Source: Candidatus Kapaibacterium sp.
Lineage (GTDB): Bacteria > Bacteroidota > Ignavibacteria > Kapaibacteriales > UBA7675
Direction of reading: 5' to 3'
Assembly (NCBI GenBank): GCA_028284775.1
Contig: JANQRB010000006.1
Span: 20,533-84,532 of the forward strand
Length of the DNA: 64,000 nt
Of this stretch, positions 25,436-34,590 are shown in pieces. Both the position numbers and the translations under genes were made by a program. The notes beneath the pieces were generated by a model, which saw only the letters and a list, made by a program, of their open reading frames with translations, had not been told where the DNA came from and searched no databases. Within the stretch, counting starts at the first letter, position 1, and every line of letters starts with the position of its first letter.

Positions 25436-26209
25436 ATGAATATCGATATCGATGCAATCTGTGAACTGGCCCGGACCGCGGGCGCAGCAATAATGGATGT
25501 ATATCGCAGCGACGATTTCGCCATCGAACATAAAGATGATGATTCTCCGCTCACCAAAGCCGATCGGGTCTCGCATGAGTTGATCAAGGCCGGTCTGTCT
25601 GCGCTGGCGCCCACTATTCCGCTTATCTCGGAGGAAGGGAAAGAAGTAGCGTACGAGGAACGGCAGGCCTGGCAGCGCTTCTGGCTGGTTGATCCGCTCG
25701 ACGGAACCAAGGAGTTTATCAAGCGCAATGGCGAGTTTACCGTCAACATCGCTCTTGTCGAGAGTAATCGACCCATCGCCGGCGTCATTTACGCGCCTGT
25801 ATGGGATGCCCTGTATTTTACCGGCCGGGACGGCCGCGCCTATAAAAGCGAAGGACGGGCGGAAGCCCGTCCTTTGCAGACGAATACATCCTTTGGCGAA
25901 GGCATTATTGCTCTGAAGAGCCGCTCGCATGCCGGCAGCGGCGAAGGCGAGTTTTTCGGTCGGCACAAAGTCAAAGAGTCTTTTGGCGTCGGTTCATCGC
26001 TTAAGTTCTGCCTGATCGCCGAAGGCCGGGCGGATATGTATTATCGTCACGGGCCTACCTGGGAATGGGACAGCGCGGCGGGACAGGCAATTCTGCAGGC
26101 CGCCGGCGGCATCGTGTTGGAAGGCGACCATCGGCTCCACTACAACAAAGCGACGCTCAAAAATGACAATGGCTTTTTGTGCCTTGCTTCGGACACGCTG
26201 CGCGACTGA
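25436..26209 (+). CDS. cysQ: 3'(2'),5'-bisphosphate nucleotidase
   Basis: A 257-residue magnesium-dependent phosphatase that converts PAP, the by-product of PAPS-using enzymes, to AMP. The inositol-monophosphatase-fold motifs are visible: the metal site ISEEGKE, VDPLDGTKEFIKRNGEFTVNIAL, and WEWDSAAGQAIL near the C-terminus. It ends the sulfate operon. Its inclusion is informative because PAP is generated by both PAPS reductase and sulfotransferases and inhibits the latter. Confidence 0.93.
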   Translation: MNIDIDAICELARTAGAAIMDVYRSDDFAIEHKDDDSPLTKADRVSHELIKAGLSALAPTIPLISEEGKEVAYEERQAWQRFWLVDPLDGTKEFIKRNGEFTVNIALVESNRPIAGVIYAPVWDALYFTGRDGRAYKSEGRAEARPLQTNTSFGEGIIALKSRSHAGSGEGEFFGRHKVKESFGVGSSLKFCLIAEGRADMYYRHGPTWEWDSAAGQAILQAAGGIVLEGDHRLHYNKATLKNDNGFLCLASDTLRD

Positions 26210-26601
26210 ATTGAAGCAAATGCAAAAATCTTATATCAAATTGAATTTTTTTCTGGATTATCAACTGCAAAACTGAGAGATTGCATTCAGCCAAGCCTAC
26301 ACAGTTGCTTACGTTCCCATGCCGATCGAGTAGACCCTCGAAGATCGAAACAGCGCATCGGGATGTATTGACAGGGAGTCTTACCACAAGCATTTCTTAA
26401 AGCGCTAGCTATCTCATACAGCCTAAATTGCGGTAGGCCAATTCCCGATCGGAACAGTGCCGCCGGTTGTCCTTCACCCTTGGTGCAGGCTGTCAACCGG
26501 TGCTTTGCCGGCTTTGTAATACAATTACTGCCTTAGTAACAAAACGAGTCATTGACGCCGGAATGGCGTTGGTACCTTCCCGAACGAGCTGCAAGGTGTA
26601 T
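26210..26601. other. Intergenic region after cysQ
   Basis: A 392-base, partly A/T-rich stretch. No terminator with a proper stem was found directly after cysQ, and no gene was recognised. Confidence 0.5.
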
Positions 26602-26859
26602 ATGGCTGCCGGGTCTGCCCCTGAAATGCAAGATTATGTTTTGGAGCCTTCACTCATTCATGAAATCACGCTGAGATTTTCCGAGCGGGGCGAGAAAATT
26701 GCGCACGGCCATATTCGGAAATGTCTTAAAGATTTACGCTATGACAATCCGGCAATTCAGAAGGGTCGGCATTGGATTCTTCATCCGGTCTTTGGCAGAG
26801 TAGCATGGTCGCCGGAAGGACGGCAATTCGTGCTGGATCATTTCTTTGAGGAATCATAA
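26602..26859 (+). CDS. Small hypothetical protein, possible nucleic-acid-binding fold
   Basis: An 85-residue protein starting MAAGSAPEMQDYVLEPSL, with AAGGTG four bases before the ATG; in-frame starts at 26563 and 26626 are also possible. The body is helix-strand mixed and rich in basic residues (HGHIRKCLKDLRYDN), ending WSPEGRQFVLDHFFEES. I recognise no family. It lies alone between the sulfate operon and the glycan locus, so expression is not certain. Confidence 0.45.
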   Translation: MAAGSAPEMQDYVLEPSLIHEITLRFSERGEKIAHGHIRKCLKDLRYDNPAIQKGRHWILHPVFGRVAWSPEGRQFVLDHFFEES

Positions 26860-27018
26860 GCGCCGGTGAATGGATTGCCTGCTGATTCCCGGGATTTGCT
26901 GTGAACGACCCCGGACTGGCTGTGACTCACTGTCACAATAGCATGTGTCCAAGAGGCCATGACTCATGGGAATTTGTTAATTCCAGTGGACCCGAATGGC
27001 CAGGTCGAATAGAGATGA

Positions 27019-27699
27019 TTACTGTTTGATAACAGTATAGGCCGGAATTGAAAAGGGCGAGTCATCTTTCACAAACTCAAGATCGTATTTTTGGCAGAAC
27101 TCAATGAGCGCACGAGTTTCTCCACCCTGTCGCCGCTCATCGATGCACACGACTCCTCCCGGCGACATAAACTCTTTAAAGGCTTCCATCGCCTGCGAAG
27201 CCGCCAGATAGGCATTGCAGTCCACATAAAGTAAAGCGGCGCGAAAATTTGGATTGCGCTCGAGAAAGTCCGGTACCGTTTGTTTAATATCGCCTACAAC
27301 AAGCTTGCAGCTTGCGCTGTAGCCCGCCGCCTCAATGCGCTTTTGTACCCAGTCCGCATTGTTCTTCCAGGCAGTGCGCTTCAGATGCGGATCCGCCTTA
27401 AGGTCTTCCTCGGTATAACCCTGAAAGGTGTCGAATCCATAATATTGGCGCAAATGGGCTTCGCCATGTAGCTGCATAAGATTGCCGAATATCAAGCTGT
27501 TTCGCCCTCGCGCGACGCCAAGCTCAACAATATGCCCAGGGACACGGCGAATTTTGGTGTAAATCCGATCGACCCACAACACATAGCGAAACTCTTTTTT
27601 GTCGAGATATGCGTCATTGGGACCGAATTTGTTCAACTGGTAACCGAATCTGCCAAGTGTCTTTTTTATAAGTTTTTTCACGTTAGCCCGATCTCTCAA
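27019..27699 (-). CDS. TylF/macrocin O-methyltransferase-family protein
   Basis: A 226-residue SAM-dependent methyltransferase of the TylF/MycF family, known to methylate sugar hydroxyls. It shows the SAM motif VELGVARGRNSLIFG (near 57), FDTFQGY, LLYVDCNAY (near 178, with the metal-binding aspartate position) and VVCIDERRQGGE. The gene is divergent from rmlA and marks the left edge of the glycan locus, so methylation of a surface sugar is the likely role. Confidence 0.82.
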   Translation of the reverse strand: MRDRANVKKLIKKTLGRFGYQLNKFGPNDAYLDKKEFRYVLWVDRIYTKIRRVPGHIVELGVARGRNSLIFGNLMQLHGEAHLRQYYGFDTFQGYTEEDLKADPHLKRTAWKNNADWVQKRIEAAGYSASCKLVVGDIKQTVPDFLERNPNFRAALLYVDCNAYLAASQAMEAFKEFMSPGGVVCIDERRQGGETRALIEFCQKYDLEFVKDDSPFSIPAYTVIKQ

Positions 27700-28365
27700 G
27701 GTTAGTATGAAAATGTTTAGTCGCTCAATACTTGTGTTATGATCAGTCTGGGGAGCGGCGAGAATTCCTGCTACACTTTGTGTTTAGTTGCACGAAGCAA
27801 CTCGATTTCAATTACTAATAATCCGTAATGGATGCGCAATGACAATCGTACGATGCACTAGCGACCACGCGGCACTGGTGCTCAACTTGCAGAAGCCGTC
27901 CTATGCATAGTACAATACAAAAGTATTAAAAATGCAGTGATTGCAAGCCCATAATCAATGAAATCTCAGATTGTGATCCGGCGATGTTTCTTTGATTGAC
28001 TGTCTGTCATCGTTAGCTTGAAGCCGAGCCGTTTCGACAGGCGGCTATTGTCGCTTTATCCGGTCGCGCTCTTTCCCGACAAGCTCGCTGGGCGATCTCA
28101 ATCATTCTCCGCGCTCTGCATTGCAATAGCATACTCAATCGCAAGCCGATCCTTGCGTTCTTCCCTCTGCGATTGGTTTGGCGAGTTTTTCGTAGTTTGT
28201 GTTTATGCAAGGCCGAAGCTGAGAACCGGCAAGCCACCGAAAACTTAAGAGCTAAGCGGGACTCTGCGGTAACAGCGCCGGCTTCAATTGCGGGCAGCCG
28301 CTTGCCCTGGCTTAAAGTGAAACACGAATTGCTATTCGAATTGCTATTAAAGAGTCCGAACATCT
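27700..28365. other. Divergent intergenic region at the left edge of the glycan locus
   Basis: A 666-base region between the TylF-type gene and rmlA. No gene is supported; the small frames on both strands lack ribosome sites and conserved features. It must hold the promoters of both genes and ends in a 12-base tandem repeat just before rmlA. No JUMPstart-like element was seen. Confidence 0.55.
28325..28348 (+). repeat. Perfect 12-base tandem repeat in the rmlA leader
   Basis: CGAATTGCTATT occurs twice without gap (28325-28336 and 28337-28348), ending 17 bases before the rmlA start codon and next to its ribosome-binding region. Confidence 0.6.
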
Positions 28366-29244
28366 ATGAATCGCGTGACAAAAGGGATCGTTCTTGCGGG
28401 CGGGCGTGGTAGCCGTCTGTATCCGCTTACCAAGTTATTCAGTAAACAATTGCAGCCTGTCTACGACAAGCCGATGATTTATTATCCGCTTGCGACACTG
28501 ATGCTGGCGAACATCCGCGATATACTCATAATTTCAACACCGCAGGACACACAGAGCTTTCGTAGCCTACTGGGGACGGGCGAGCAATGGGGGCTCAGGC
28601 TGTCCTACGTTGTCCAGGAAGAGCCGAAAGGCATTGCCGAAGCCTTTATCTACGGCAAACAATTTATCGGCAGCGATCAGGTCTGCCTGATACTCGGCGA
28701 TAACTTGTTTTATGGTCGCCTCGATTTTCTGCGGGAAGCAGTGCGCAGTAATCAAGGGGCGACTGTGTTTGGCTACCAGGTAAAGGACCCCGAGCGTTAC
28801 GGCGTCGTAGAGTTCGACGAAGACAATAAAGTAATCAGCCTGGAAGAGAAACCCACCAATCCGAAGTCCAACTATGCTGTGCCGGGCATCTATGTCTACG
28901 ATGCAGATGTTGTCGCGATCGCCGAGAACCTGGAGCCCAGCGCGCGCGGCGAACTGGAAATCACCGACGTCAGCAGAGAGTATCTCAAGCTTGCCCGGCT
29001 GCGGGTTCAATTGCTGGGGCGTGGCGTGGCGTGGCTCGACACCGGGACGCCGCAAAGTTTACTGGAAGCTGGGATGTTTATCCATACGCTCGAAGAACGC
29101 CAGGGTTATAAGGTGGCCTGTCTTGAAGAAATTGCTCTGCAACAGGGCTACATCAGTCCGGAGCAATATCTGCGGACCGTTGGGGCACTGCCGGACTGTT
29201 CTTACAAAAGCTATTGCTTGCGTATTTTCGACGAAATTCGCTAG
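28366..29244 (+). CDS. rmlA: Glucose-1-phosphate thymidylyltransferase
   Basis: A 292-residue enzyme that makes dTDP-glucose. It has the signature GGRGSRLYPLT followed by KQLQPVYDKPMIYYPL, the YVVQEEPKGIAEAF segment, the GDNLFYG motif and the late GVAWLDTGTPQSLLEA segment, all as in RmlA/RfbA. None of rmlB, rmlC or rmlD is in the window, so either they are elsewhere or dTDP-glucose is used for another deoxysugar. First gene of the main glycan locus. Confidence 0.93.
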   Translation: MNRVTKGIVLAGGRGSRLYPLTKLFSKQLQPVYDKPMIYYPLATLMLANIRDILIISTPQDTQSFRSLLGTGEQWGLRLSYVVQEEPKGIAEAFIYGKQFIGSDQVCLILGDNLFYGRLDFLREAVRSNQGATVFGYQVKDPERYGVVEFDEDNKVISLEEKPTNPKSNYAVPGIYVYDADVVAIAENLEPSARGELEITDVSREYLKLARLRVQLLGRGVAWLDTGTPQSLLEAGMFIHTLEERQGYKVACLEEIALQQGYISPEQYLRTVGALPDCSYKSYCLRIFDEIR

Positions 29245-29581
29245 TACTTTTTCAATTTAGTTTATTATAGTTCCCCTCTTTTGAAAGAGGGGCCAGGGGA
29301 GTTAGAAAGACTTTGAGAGTGCATAACCCTTCCCCGTTCGGCGCTCAGTCCACGCCTCACCCTCTTTTTCTAAATGGGAGGAGAACGCTAAAAAACTAAT
29401 CTGAAAGAGCGCCAGTACGACGCGGATTTGGCCTGCCGTGGTCGCAGCACGCCGGGGGCGCGATACCGTCTTCTTCATGGCTGACAAGGATTTCAAAAAT
29501 TTTCTTGCGTTGAAGGTGTAATACGAGTAAATTTGTTACTCGTAACCTGTCTCGATAATCATCAGCTTTCGTGTAAGAAAA
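29245..29581. other. Intergenic region with hairpin, between rmlA and the regulator gene
   Basis: A 337-base region. It contains a near-palindromic hairpin (29273-29292) followed by a sequence resembling the short non-coding repeats scattered in many FCB genomes. The frame on the reverse strand here is not convincing as a gene. The region separates rmlA from the rest of the locus. Confidence 0.5.
29273..29292. repeat. Hairpin CCCCTCTTT-TG-AAAGAGGGG
   Basis: Nine-base perfect arms around a two-base loop, 29 bases after the rmlA stop. No T-run follows, so it may be a REP-like repeat rather than a terminator. Copies elsewhere in the genome would decide. Confidence 0.5.
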
Positions 29582-30139
29582 TTGCTAGACTCTCTGATTA
29601 CATCCAAAACGCGCATCAAGCTCCTGCTGAAGTTCTTCTCGAACGCCGGCACGGAAGCCTATTTGCGTGGTCTTGCCGATGAGTTTGGCGAGTCGACCAA
29701 TTCGGTCCGGGTGGAGTTGAATCGACTTACGGAAGCCGGTCTGCTGGAATCCGCGAGTAAAGGACGCACCAGGTTATACCGGGCCAATACCGAGCACACC
29801 CTGTTCCCCGAAATCCACAGTCTGGTCAAGAAGTATCTGGGCATCGACAAACTGGAGAAGATTCTCAGCAAGCTCGGAACCGTGGAGGCCGCCTACATTA
29901 CCGGCGATTATGCGCGCGGCAATGATTCCGGAATCATCGACCTGGTGATTCTCGGCGACATCGACCGGAAGTACCTGCAGCAGTTAATCGACAAAGCTGA
30001 AAAAGTGATCAAACGCAAAATCAGAGTGCTGGTACTTGCGCCGGATGAGTTTGAATCGCTGAAGAACAGGCTTGAGGTAGAAAAAGCCTTTGTTTTACTG
30101 GATAAAGAAGAAAGGCTGGCGCGTGGAGCAAAAGACTGA
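29582..30139 (+). CDS. Winged-helix/nucleotidyltransferase-fold regulator
   Basis: A 185-residue protein using a TTG start. Residues about 1-75 are a winged helix (TKIRIKLLLKFF-like first helix, LADEFGESTNSVRVELNRLTEAGLL recognition helix). Residues about 95-185 resemble a minimal nucleotidyltransferase fold (EAAYITGDYARGNDSGIIDLVILGD), lacking a full catalytic G-S/D-x-D pattern. Proteins of this two-domain type often precede polysaccharide loci in FCB bacteria, and I infer a regulatory role in the locus. It overlaps the ABC exporter by 17 bases. Confidence 0.72.
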   Translation: MLDSLITSKTRIKLLLKFFSNAGTEAYLRGLADEFGESTNSVRVELNRLTEAGLLESASKGRTRLYRANTEHTLFPEIHSLVKKYLGIDKLEKILSKLGTVEAAYITGDYARGNDSGIIDLVILGDIDRKYLQQLIDKAEKVIKRKIRVLVLAPDEFESLKNRLEVEKAFVLLDKEERLARGAKD

Positions 30140-31976
30140 CGCCGGGGCTACGCGATCCGGCACGCGGCTCAACCGCTTTCATATACCGATCGCGTCTACC
30201 TTATTCAACTATTACCGTGTGTATCGCAGGTACATCGGCTACCGTATCATACCCTTACTCGCGATCACCGTTGCCGGCACCTATGTAGAGGGCTTCGGCA
30301 TCGCCCTCTTCCTACCGCTTCTCTTCGGACCGGAAACCGTACTTAACGCAGACAACAATATTGCCAGCGTCATCCAGACGATCTTTGCGGGCCTGGGTCT
30401 GGAAGTTACTATGATCGGGGTCGCAATTGTCGGGCTGTTAACGTTTTTAGTTAAAGGCGGGCTGAAGTTCGCCGAAGGTGCGTATCAATCACACATTACC
30501 GCCAATATCATTTACCGGGATATGCGCAAGCATCTTGTGCAGGTCATTGCCGGAATGAATTACAATTACTACGCCAAGAGTAACACGGGCTACCTCACAA
30601 ATGTCGTAACCCAGGAAGTCGCGCGTGCCGCGCAATCCTTTAACTATTATTCGCAGGCCATCGTTCAGCTGGTGACGGTTGCCACCTACTTTTGCATCAT
30701 CATCTTTCTCGATTGGGAACTTACCTTGATGGCTGCCGGCTACGGCATCGTCATTCTGTATTGCTTCCGTTTTCTTTCCCGACAATCAAAAAAATACTCG
30801 CGTTTGCACTCGAAGGATCACGGTATTTTTCTCGGCCTGATGGTGCAATCGATCCAGGCATTCAAATACCTCGTATCGACCAATCTGTTCCCGCAGCTCA
30901 AGGGACGAAGCTTCGAGGCCATTGACAAGCTGTCCCACTACCGCTTTCGCGTTAATCTGGCGACGGCGACCCTGCGCGGTGTTTCCGAACTGCTGGTGGT
31001 TTTGTTTATCATTCTGGCCGTTGTGTACCGGACGGTTCTGCTTGACATGAGTCCTTCCCTGACCTTCGGTTCCCTGATGATTCTCTTTCGGATGATGATG
31101 AGTGTGATGATGTTCCAGAATTTCTGGCAGCAGTTTTCCGGGCTGATCGGGGGGCTCGACACCGTCAAAAAGACGCTTAAACAAGTCGGCGATGCGAAGG
31201 AGCCGATGGGGACACTGGTCAAGGCTAAGCTGCTGCGCGGCATCAGATTCCAGAATGTTTCCTTCGACTACGGCGAAGGCAATGTATTGCACGATCTCAA
31301 TCTTGATTTCCCCAAGAACAAGACCGTCGCCTTGGTGGGAGAGTCTGGCTCGGGAAAATCGACGATCGTCGATCTGATAACGGGGGTGCTGAAGCCTACG
31401 CAGGGCACCGTCATGTTCGACGATACTGACGGGAAGGAGATAGACTTCACAAGTCTGCGCCGGCATATCGGCTACGTAACACAGGAGAACGCTCTATTTG
31501 ATGACTCCGTTGCCAATAACATCAGTATGTGGGGCTGCGGCGCCGATGATGCCGAATGTGCCGAAAAGATTCGTAAGGCCTGCCGTCAGGCCTATTGCGA
31601 GGAATTCATCCTGGCAATGCCCGAGCAGTATGATACACCGATCGGAGATCGCGGCGTACGCCTTTCGGGAGGGCAGCGGCAGCGTCTGGCTATAGCGCGC
31701 GAGCTGTTTCGCACGCCCGAGGTACTGCTGCTCGATGAAGCGACCAGTGCCCTGGATTCCGAATCCGAGCAATTTATCCGGCAGAGCATCGACGCGTTGA
31801 AAGGCACGATGACGGTGATCATCATTGCCCATCGCCTGTCGACCATCCGAAATTGCGATACGATTTATGTCCTCGATCAGGGCCGCGTTGTGGAACAGGG
31901 CGATTTCCATCAACTGATGGCCCGGGAAAATTCGCAGTTTGCACGAATGTGTGCGCTGCAAAACATTACTGCCTGA
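30123..31976 (+). CDS. ABC exporter, MsbA-like half transporter
   Basis: A 617-residue fused permease-ATPase. The GTG start at 30123 lies inside the regulator gene; an ATG at 30090 would add 11 residues. Six membrane helices span about 30-320. The nucleotide-binding domain has Walker A GESGSGKST, signature LSGGQRQRLAIAREL, Walker B VLLLDEATSALD and switch histidine AHRLST. It would act as a homodimer, flipping or exporting a lipid-linked saccharide. No Wzx/Wzy-type pair is visible in the window, so this is the best candidate for the export step. Confidence 0.88.
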   Translation: MEQKTDAGATRSGTRLNRFHIPIASTLFNYYRVYRRYIGYRIIPLLAITVAGTYVEGFGIALFLPLLFGPETVLNADNNIASVIQTIFAGLGLEVTMIGVAIVGLLTFLVKGGLKFAEGAYQSHITANIIYRDMRKHLVQVIAGMNYNYYAKSNTGYLTNVVTQEVARAAQSFNYYSQAIVQLVTVATYFCIIIFLDWELTLMAAGYGIVILYCFRFLSRQSKKYSRLHSKDHGIFLGLMVQSIQAFKYLVSTNLFPQLKGRSFEAIDKLSHYRFRVNLATATLRGVSELLVVLFIILAVVYRTVLLDMSPSLTFGSLMILFRMMMSVMMFQNFWQQFSGLIGGLDTVKKTLKQVGDAKEPMGTLVKAKLLRGIRFQNVSFDYGEGNVLHDLNLDFPKNKTVALVGESGSGKSTIVDLITGVLKPTQGTVMFDDTDGKEIDFTSLRRHIGYVTQENALFDDSVANNISMWGCGADDAECAEKIRKACRQAYCEEFILAMPEQYDTPIGDRGVRLSGGQRQRLAIARELFRTPEVLLLDEATSALDSESEQFIRQSIDALKGTMTVIIIAHRLSTIRNCDTIYVLDQGRVVEQGDFHQLMARENSQFARMCALQNITA

Positions 31977-32031
31977 ATGTAACAGAACTGTACACGTATT
32001 TGCTTTCGAACTTAATCAAACGGCGAATCTG

Positions 32032-32955
32032 ATGAACTACAATGAGATTTTCAGCCAACTTAAGGGGCCGGTGGTTCCGCTGCCGACGCCGTTCACGGCG
32101 CAGCATGAGGTTGATTACGATGCCCTGTCATCCTATGTTAACCGGCTGATCGAGATGGGAGCCCGCAACCTCATGACAACGGTCGGCACCAGCCGTTTTA
32201 ATCTGTTGACCAACGAAGAAATTGCCAGGGTCAATGAAACGGTGGCTACCGCGGCCGGCGACCGGGCCATTACCATCGTATCGACACCGCAGGTCGGCTC
32301 GACGAAATTGGCGCAAAACTTCGCCGATCACGCGCGGGAGTGTGGCGCTGATGTTTTACTTGTGTTCCATCCCGAGCGGCACTATGGCGACGACACGCTG
32401 CTGGAGTTTTTCGCGGCCATCGCTTCTCACAACGACATTCCCCTGATGATTCACGAGATGCCGATGCGCAACGGCCTGGGCGGCGGTCAGAAGCAATACA
32501 GCATCGACCTGTTAAACCGTTTGTTTGATATCGATAGTGTTATCGGAATGAAGGAAGAGAGCCTCGACTGGGGCTATGGCGGAACAATCGTCAAGGCCAT
32601 GTCCGAAAGGGCGGTGATAGTAGGCGCCGGCGGAGGCATGAGCAGGTACCTGCGCGATCACTGTTTGGGCGCCAGAGCCTTTCTGTCCGGCATCGGCAGT
32701 TTTTACCCTCCTCTGGAGCTTGAATTCTTTCAGGCCATGCAGAGCGGCGATTTCCAGCGCGCCCAGGATATCGTCTACAACATCGAGGCGGAATATTTTG
32801 ATGCCGTCGTGCCGATGGGCTGGCATATCGCGCTTAAGGAGTGTATTCATGCCAAGGGGCTGATGGGACCGTGGGAGCGCCCTCCCCTGCGTCGCGTGCT
32901 GCCTGATGAACGCGAAGTAGTACAACAAACCATGCAGCGTTTCGGTTGGCTTTAA
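32032..32955 (+). CDS. DapA/NanA-family aldolase with altered active site
   Basis: A 307-residue TIM-barrel protein of the pyruvate-dependent aldolase family (dihydrodipicolinate synthase, N-acetylneuraminate lyase). The Schiff-base lysine is present in GMKEES (near 173). The tyrosine motif usually reading YNVP-R-TG reads IHEMPMRNG here, so the catalytic tyrosine is a histidine, and the GTTGE motif reads VGTSRF. It probably condenses or cleaves a non-standard 2-keto acid. Upstream frame extension to 31939 overlaps the ABC gene. It lies among the sugar-acid genes, not with lysine genes. Confidence 0.82.
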   Translation: MNYNEIFSQLKGPVVPLPTPFTAQHEVDYDALSSYVNRLIEMGARNLMTTVGTSRFNLLTNEEIARVNETVATAAGDRAITIVSTPQVGSTKLAQNFADHARECGADVLLVFHPERHYGDDTLLEFFAAIASHNDIPLMIHEMPMRNGLGGGQKQYSIDLLNRLFDIDSVIGMKEESLDWGYGGTIVKAMSERAVIVGAGGGMSRYLRDHCLGARAFLSGIGSFYPPLELEFFQAMQSGDFQRAQDIVYNIEAEYFDAVVPMGWHIALKECIHAKGLMGPWERPPLRRVLPDEREVVQQTMQRFGWL

Positions 32956-33036
32956 CAGCCGGTCCATTCGGGGTACATTGCAACATTGAGCGTAAGTGAA
33001 TCCGAAGCAATTGATCCAATTAACAACTAAGGATGG

Positions 33037-33864
33037 ATGATTGTTATGAATGCTCAGTATGACTTTACACTTGAGGCCTCGGCCGCCGATTCGGCCATAA
33101 TCGCAACACTCAGAAAATTCGGCATTGTGCTTCTTCCTGACTTTGTAAATCAGCAGGAACTCGAGAATTTGAAAACAGAGTTTTTTGCCCTGCTGGATAC
33201 CGAGGCGAACTGGATTCGCAAGATTAAGTACAAACACGGTAAGGCCGTATCGGTACATCGCGCCGGCATTGACAGCCAGCGCTTTCCGGTTTTTAAGCAG
33301 GTCTTTGACGCGGAACAGATGCACAGGCTTACAAACAGCTACCTTGGCCAGCCTAACTTGGTTAATAATGATATTTTCCTGACCTATGATTTGCCTGATC
33401 CTACTCCCATCAATGAATTGCACTTCGACAAAATTCATTCGCTGAAATTTTTCCTCTACTTGGCCGATACGACGGAAGCCAGCGGCGCCTTTACTTTCGT
33501 CCCCGGCTCGGCCCACATCGGTCGGCAACGGGCAAACGAGCACCTGCGGCACGGGCGGCAAATGTCGACGATTCCGAATGTCATTACAGAGGAAGAGTAT
33601 ATCAAGCAATCGATCCCGATCGAGGGCAGAGCCGGCACGATGATCATTTTCGATACGGACGGCTTCCACCGCGGCGGTATCGTTCAGGATGGGCAGGAGA
33701 GACTCGTGATGCGCGGGCACAGCCACGTGGAGCCCATGCCCATCTACAAGCCTAAACCCTTCAGCCGGCAATGGTGGCATGAGTTCCCGCTTAATCCTCA
33801 GCGTTTCAGCGGGAGTGTGCCGGCCAGACGAATCCTCGTTGAAGATGAATCGACATCAGTTTGA
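33037..33864 (+). CDS. PhyH-family Fe(II)/2-oxoglutarate dioxygenase
   Basis: A 275-residue protein with the double-stranded beta-helix fold of phytanoyl-CoA dioxygenases. The iron ligands are the H-x-D of ELHFDKIHSLKFF (near 130) and the distal histidine in GFHRGGIVQDG (near 211). GAFTFVPGSAHIG is the typical intervening strand. It would hydroxylate or oxidise a sugar or its precursor in the glycan pathway. AGGATGG precedes the chosen ATG. Confidence 0.83.
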   Translation: MIVMNAQYDFTLEASAADSAIIATLRKFGIVLLPDFVNQQELENLKTEFFALLDTEANWIRKIKYKHGKAVSVHRAGIDSQRFPVFKQVFDAEQMHRLTNSYLGQPNLVNNDIFLTYDLPDPTPINELHFDKIHSLKFFLYLADTTEASGAFTFVPGSAHIGRQRANEHLRHGRQMSTIPNVITEEEYIKQSIPIEGRAGTMIIFDTDGFHRGGIVQDGQERLVMRGHSHVEPMPIYKPKPFSRQWWHEFPLNPQRFSGSVPARRILVEDESTSV

Positions 33865-33888
33865 ATCAATTAAGCATGTGAGTTTTCG

Positions 33889-34590
33889 ATGGATAAAACA
33901 CTGTGTATCATTCCTGCGCGCGGCGGATCGAAGCGAGTCCCGCGCAAAAACGTCCTGCCGCTGAATGGTATCCCCTTGATTCAATACAGTTTTGAAGCGG
34001 CAAAGAGGGCAGAAGTATTTACGGACATACTGGTTTCGACCGATGACCCTGAAATCAAAAGCATTGCCGAACGTGAAGGCATCGGCATCGAGCATCGCAG
34101 CGAACAAATGAGCGCCGACAAAGTTACGGTCGTTCAATTGATCAAAGAGTACATCGAGCGAAGCGGCGCCGAAAACCGCTACGACTCGATCGCAGCCCTG
34201 CTGCCTACCTGCCCCTTCCGTACCCATAAGGATGTTCGCGATGCCGTTACCTATTACCGGGCCAATAAACATCGCAACAAGTTTCTGGTGGGGGTTACCG
34301 AGTATGAGTTTCCGCCCCAGTTTGCACTCACGATTGACGACGGCATCGCGACGCAGGAACATCCCTCGGCCTTTGCCGTGACGCGAAGTCAGGATGTTAA
34401 GAAGTATTACCATGCCAATGGCTCGATCTATCTGGCCGATATCAAGGCCTTCCTGGAAGCCGGCACATTCTTCGTCAGACAGGTGCTGACTTATGTTATG
34501 CCGGCCGAACGTTCCTTCGACATAGATTATCCTTATCAGTATCAGATTGCCGACTATTATGCGAAGTTAATTGCGGAGCACGAATCATGA
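33889..34590 (+). CDS. CMP-nonulosonate (acylneuraminate) cytidylyltransferase
   Basis: A 233-residue enzyme that activates a 2-keto-3-deoxy sugar acid with CTP. The N-terminus has the CTP-binding IPARGGSKRVPRKN motif, and SFDIDYPYQYQIAD near residue 215 is the NeuA/PseF-type metal-binding end. It overlaps the first synthase by four bases (ATGA), so both steps are translationally coupled. Which acid it activates (legionaminic, pseudaminic, sialic or another) cannot be read from the sequence. Confidence 0.9.
   Translation: MDKTLCIIPARGGSKRVPRKNVLPLNGIPLIQYSFEAAKRAEVFTDILVSTDDPEIKSIAEREGIGIEHRSEQMSADKVTVVQLIKEYIERSGAENRYDSIAALLPTCPFRTHKDVRDAVTYYRANKHRNKFLVGVTEYEFPPQFALTIDDGIATQEHPSAFAVTRSQDVKKYYHANGSIYLADIKAFLEAGTFFVRQVLTYVMPAERSFDIDYPYQYQIADYYAKLIAEHES

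Noticed and set aside
28013..28363. Reverse-strand frame of 116 codons before rmlA
   Set aside because: No ribosome site, an Asn/Ser run caused by the tandem repeat and no domain; probably chance.
32512..33780. Long antisense open frame of 422 codons over the DapA-like and PhyH genes
   Set aside because: Both genes on the plus strand have family motifs; the antisense protein has none and mirrors their codons.
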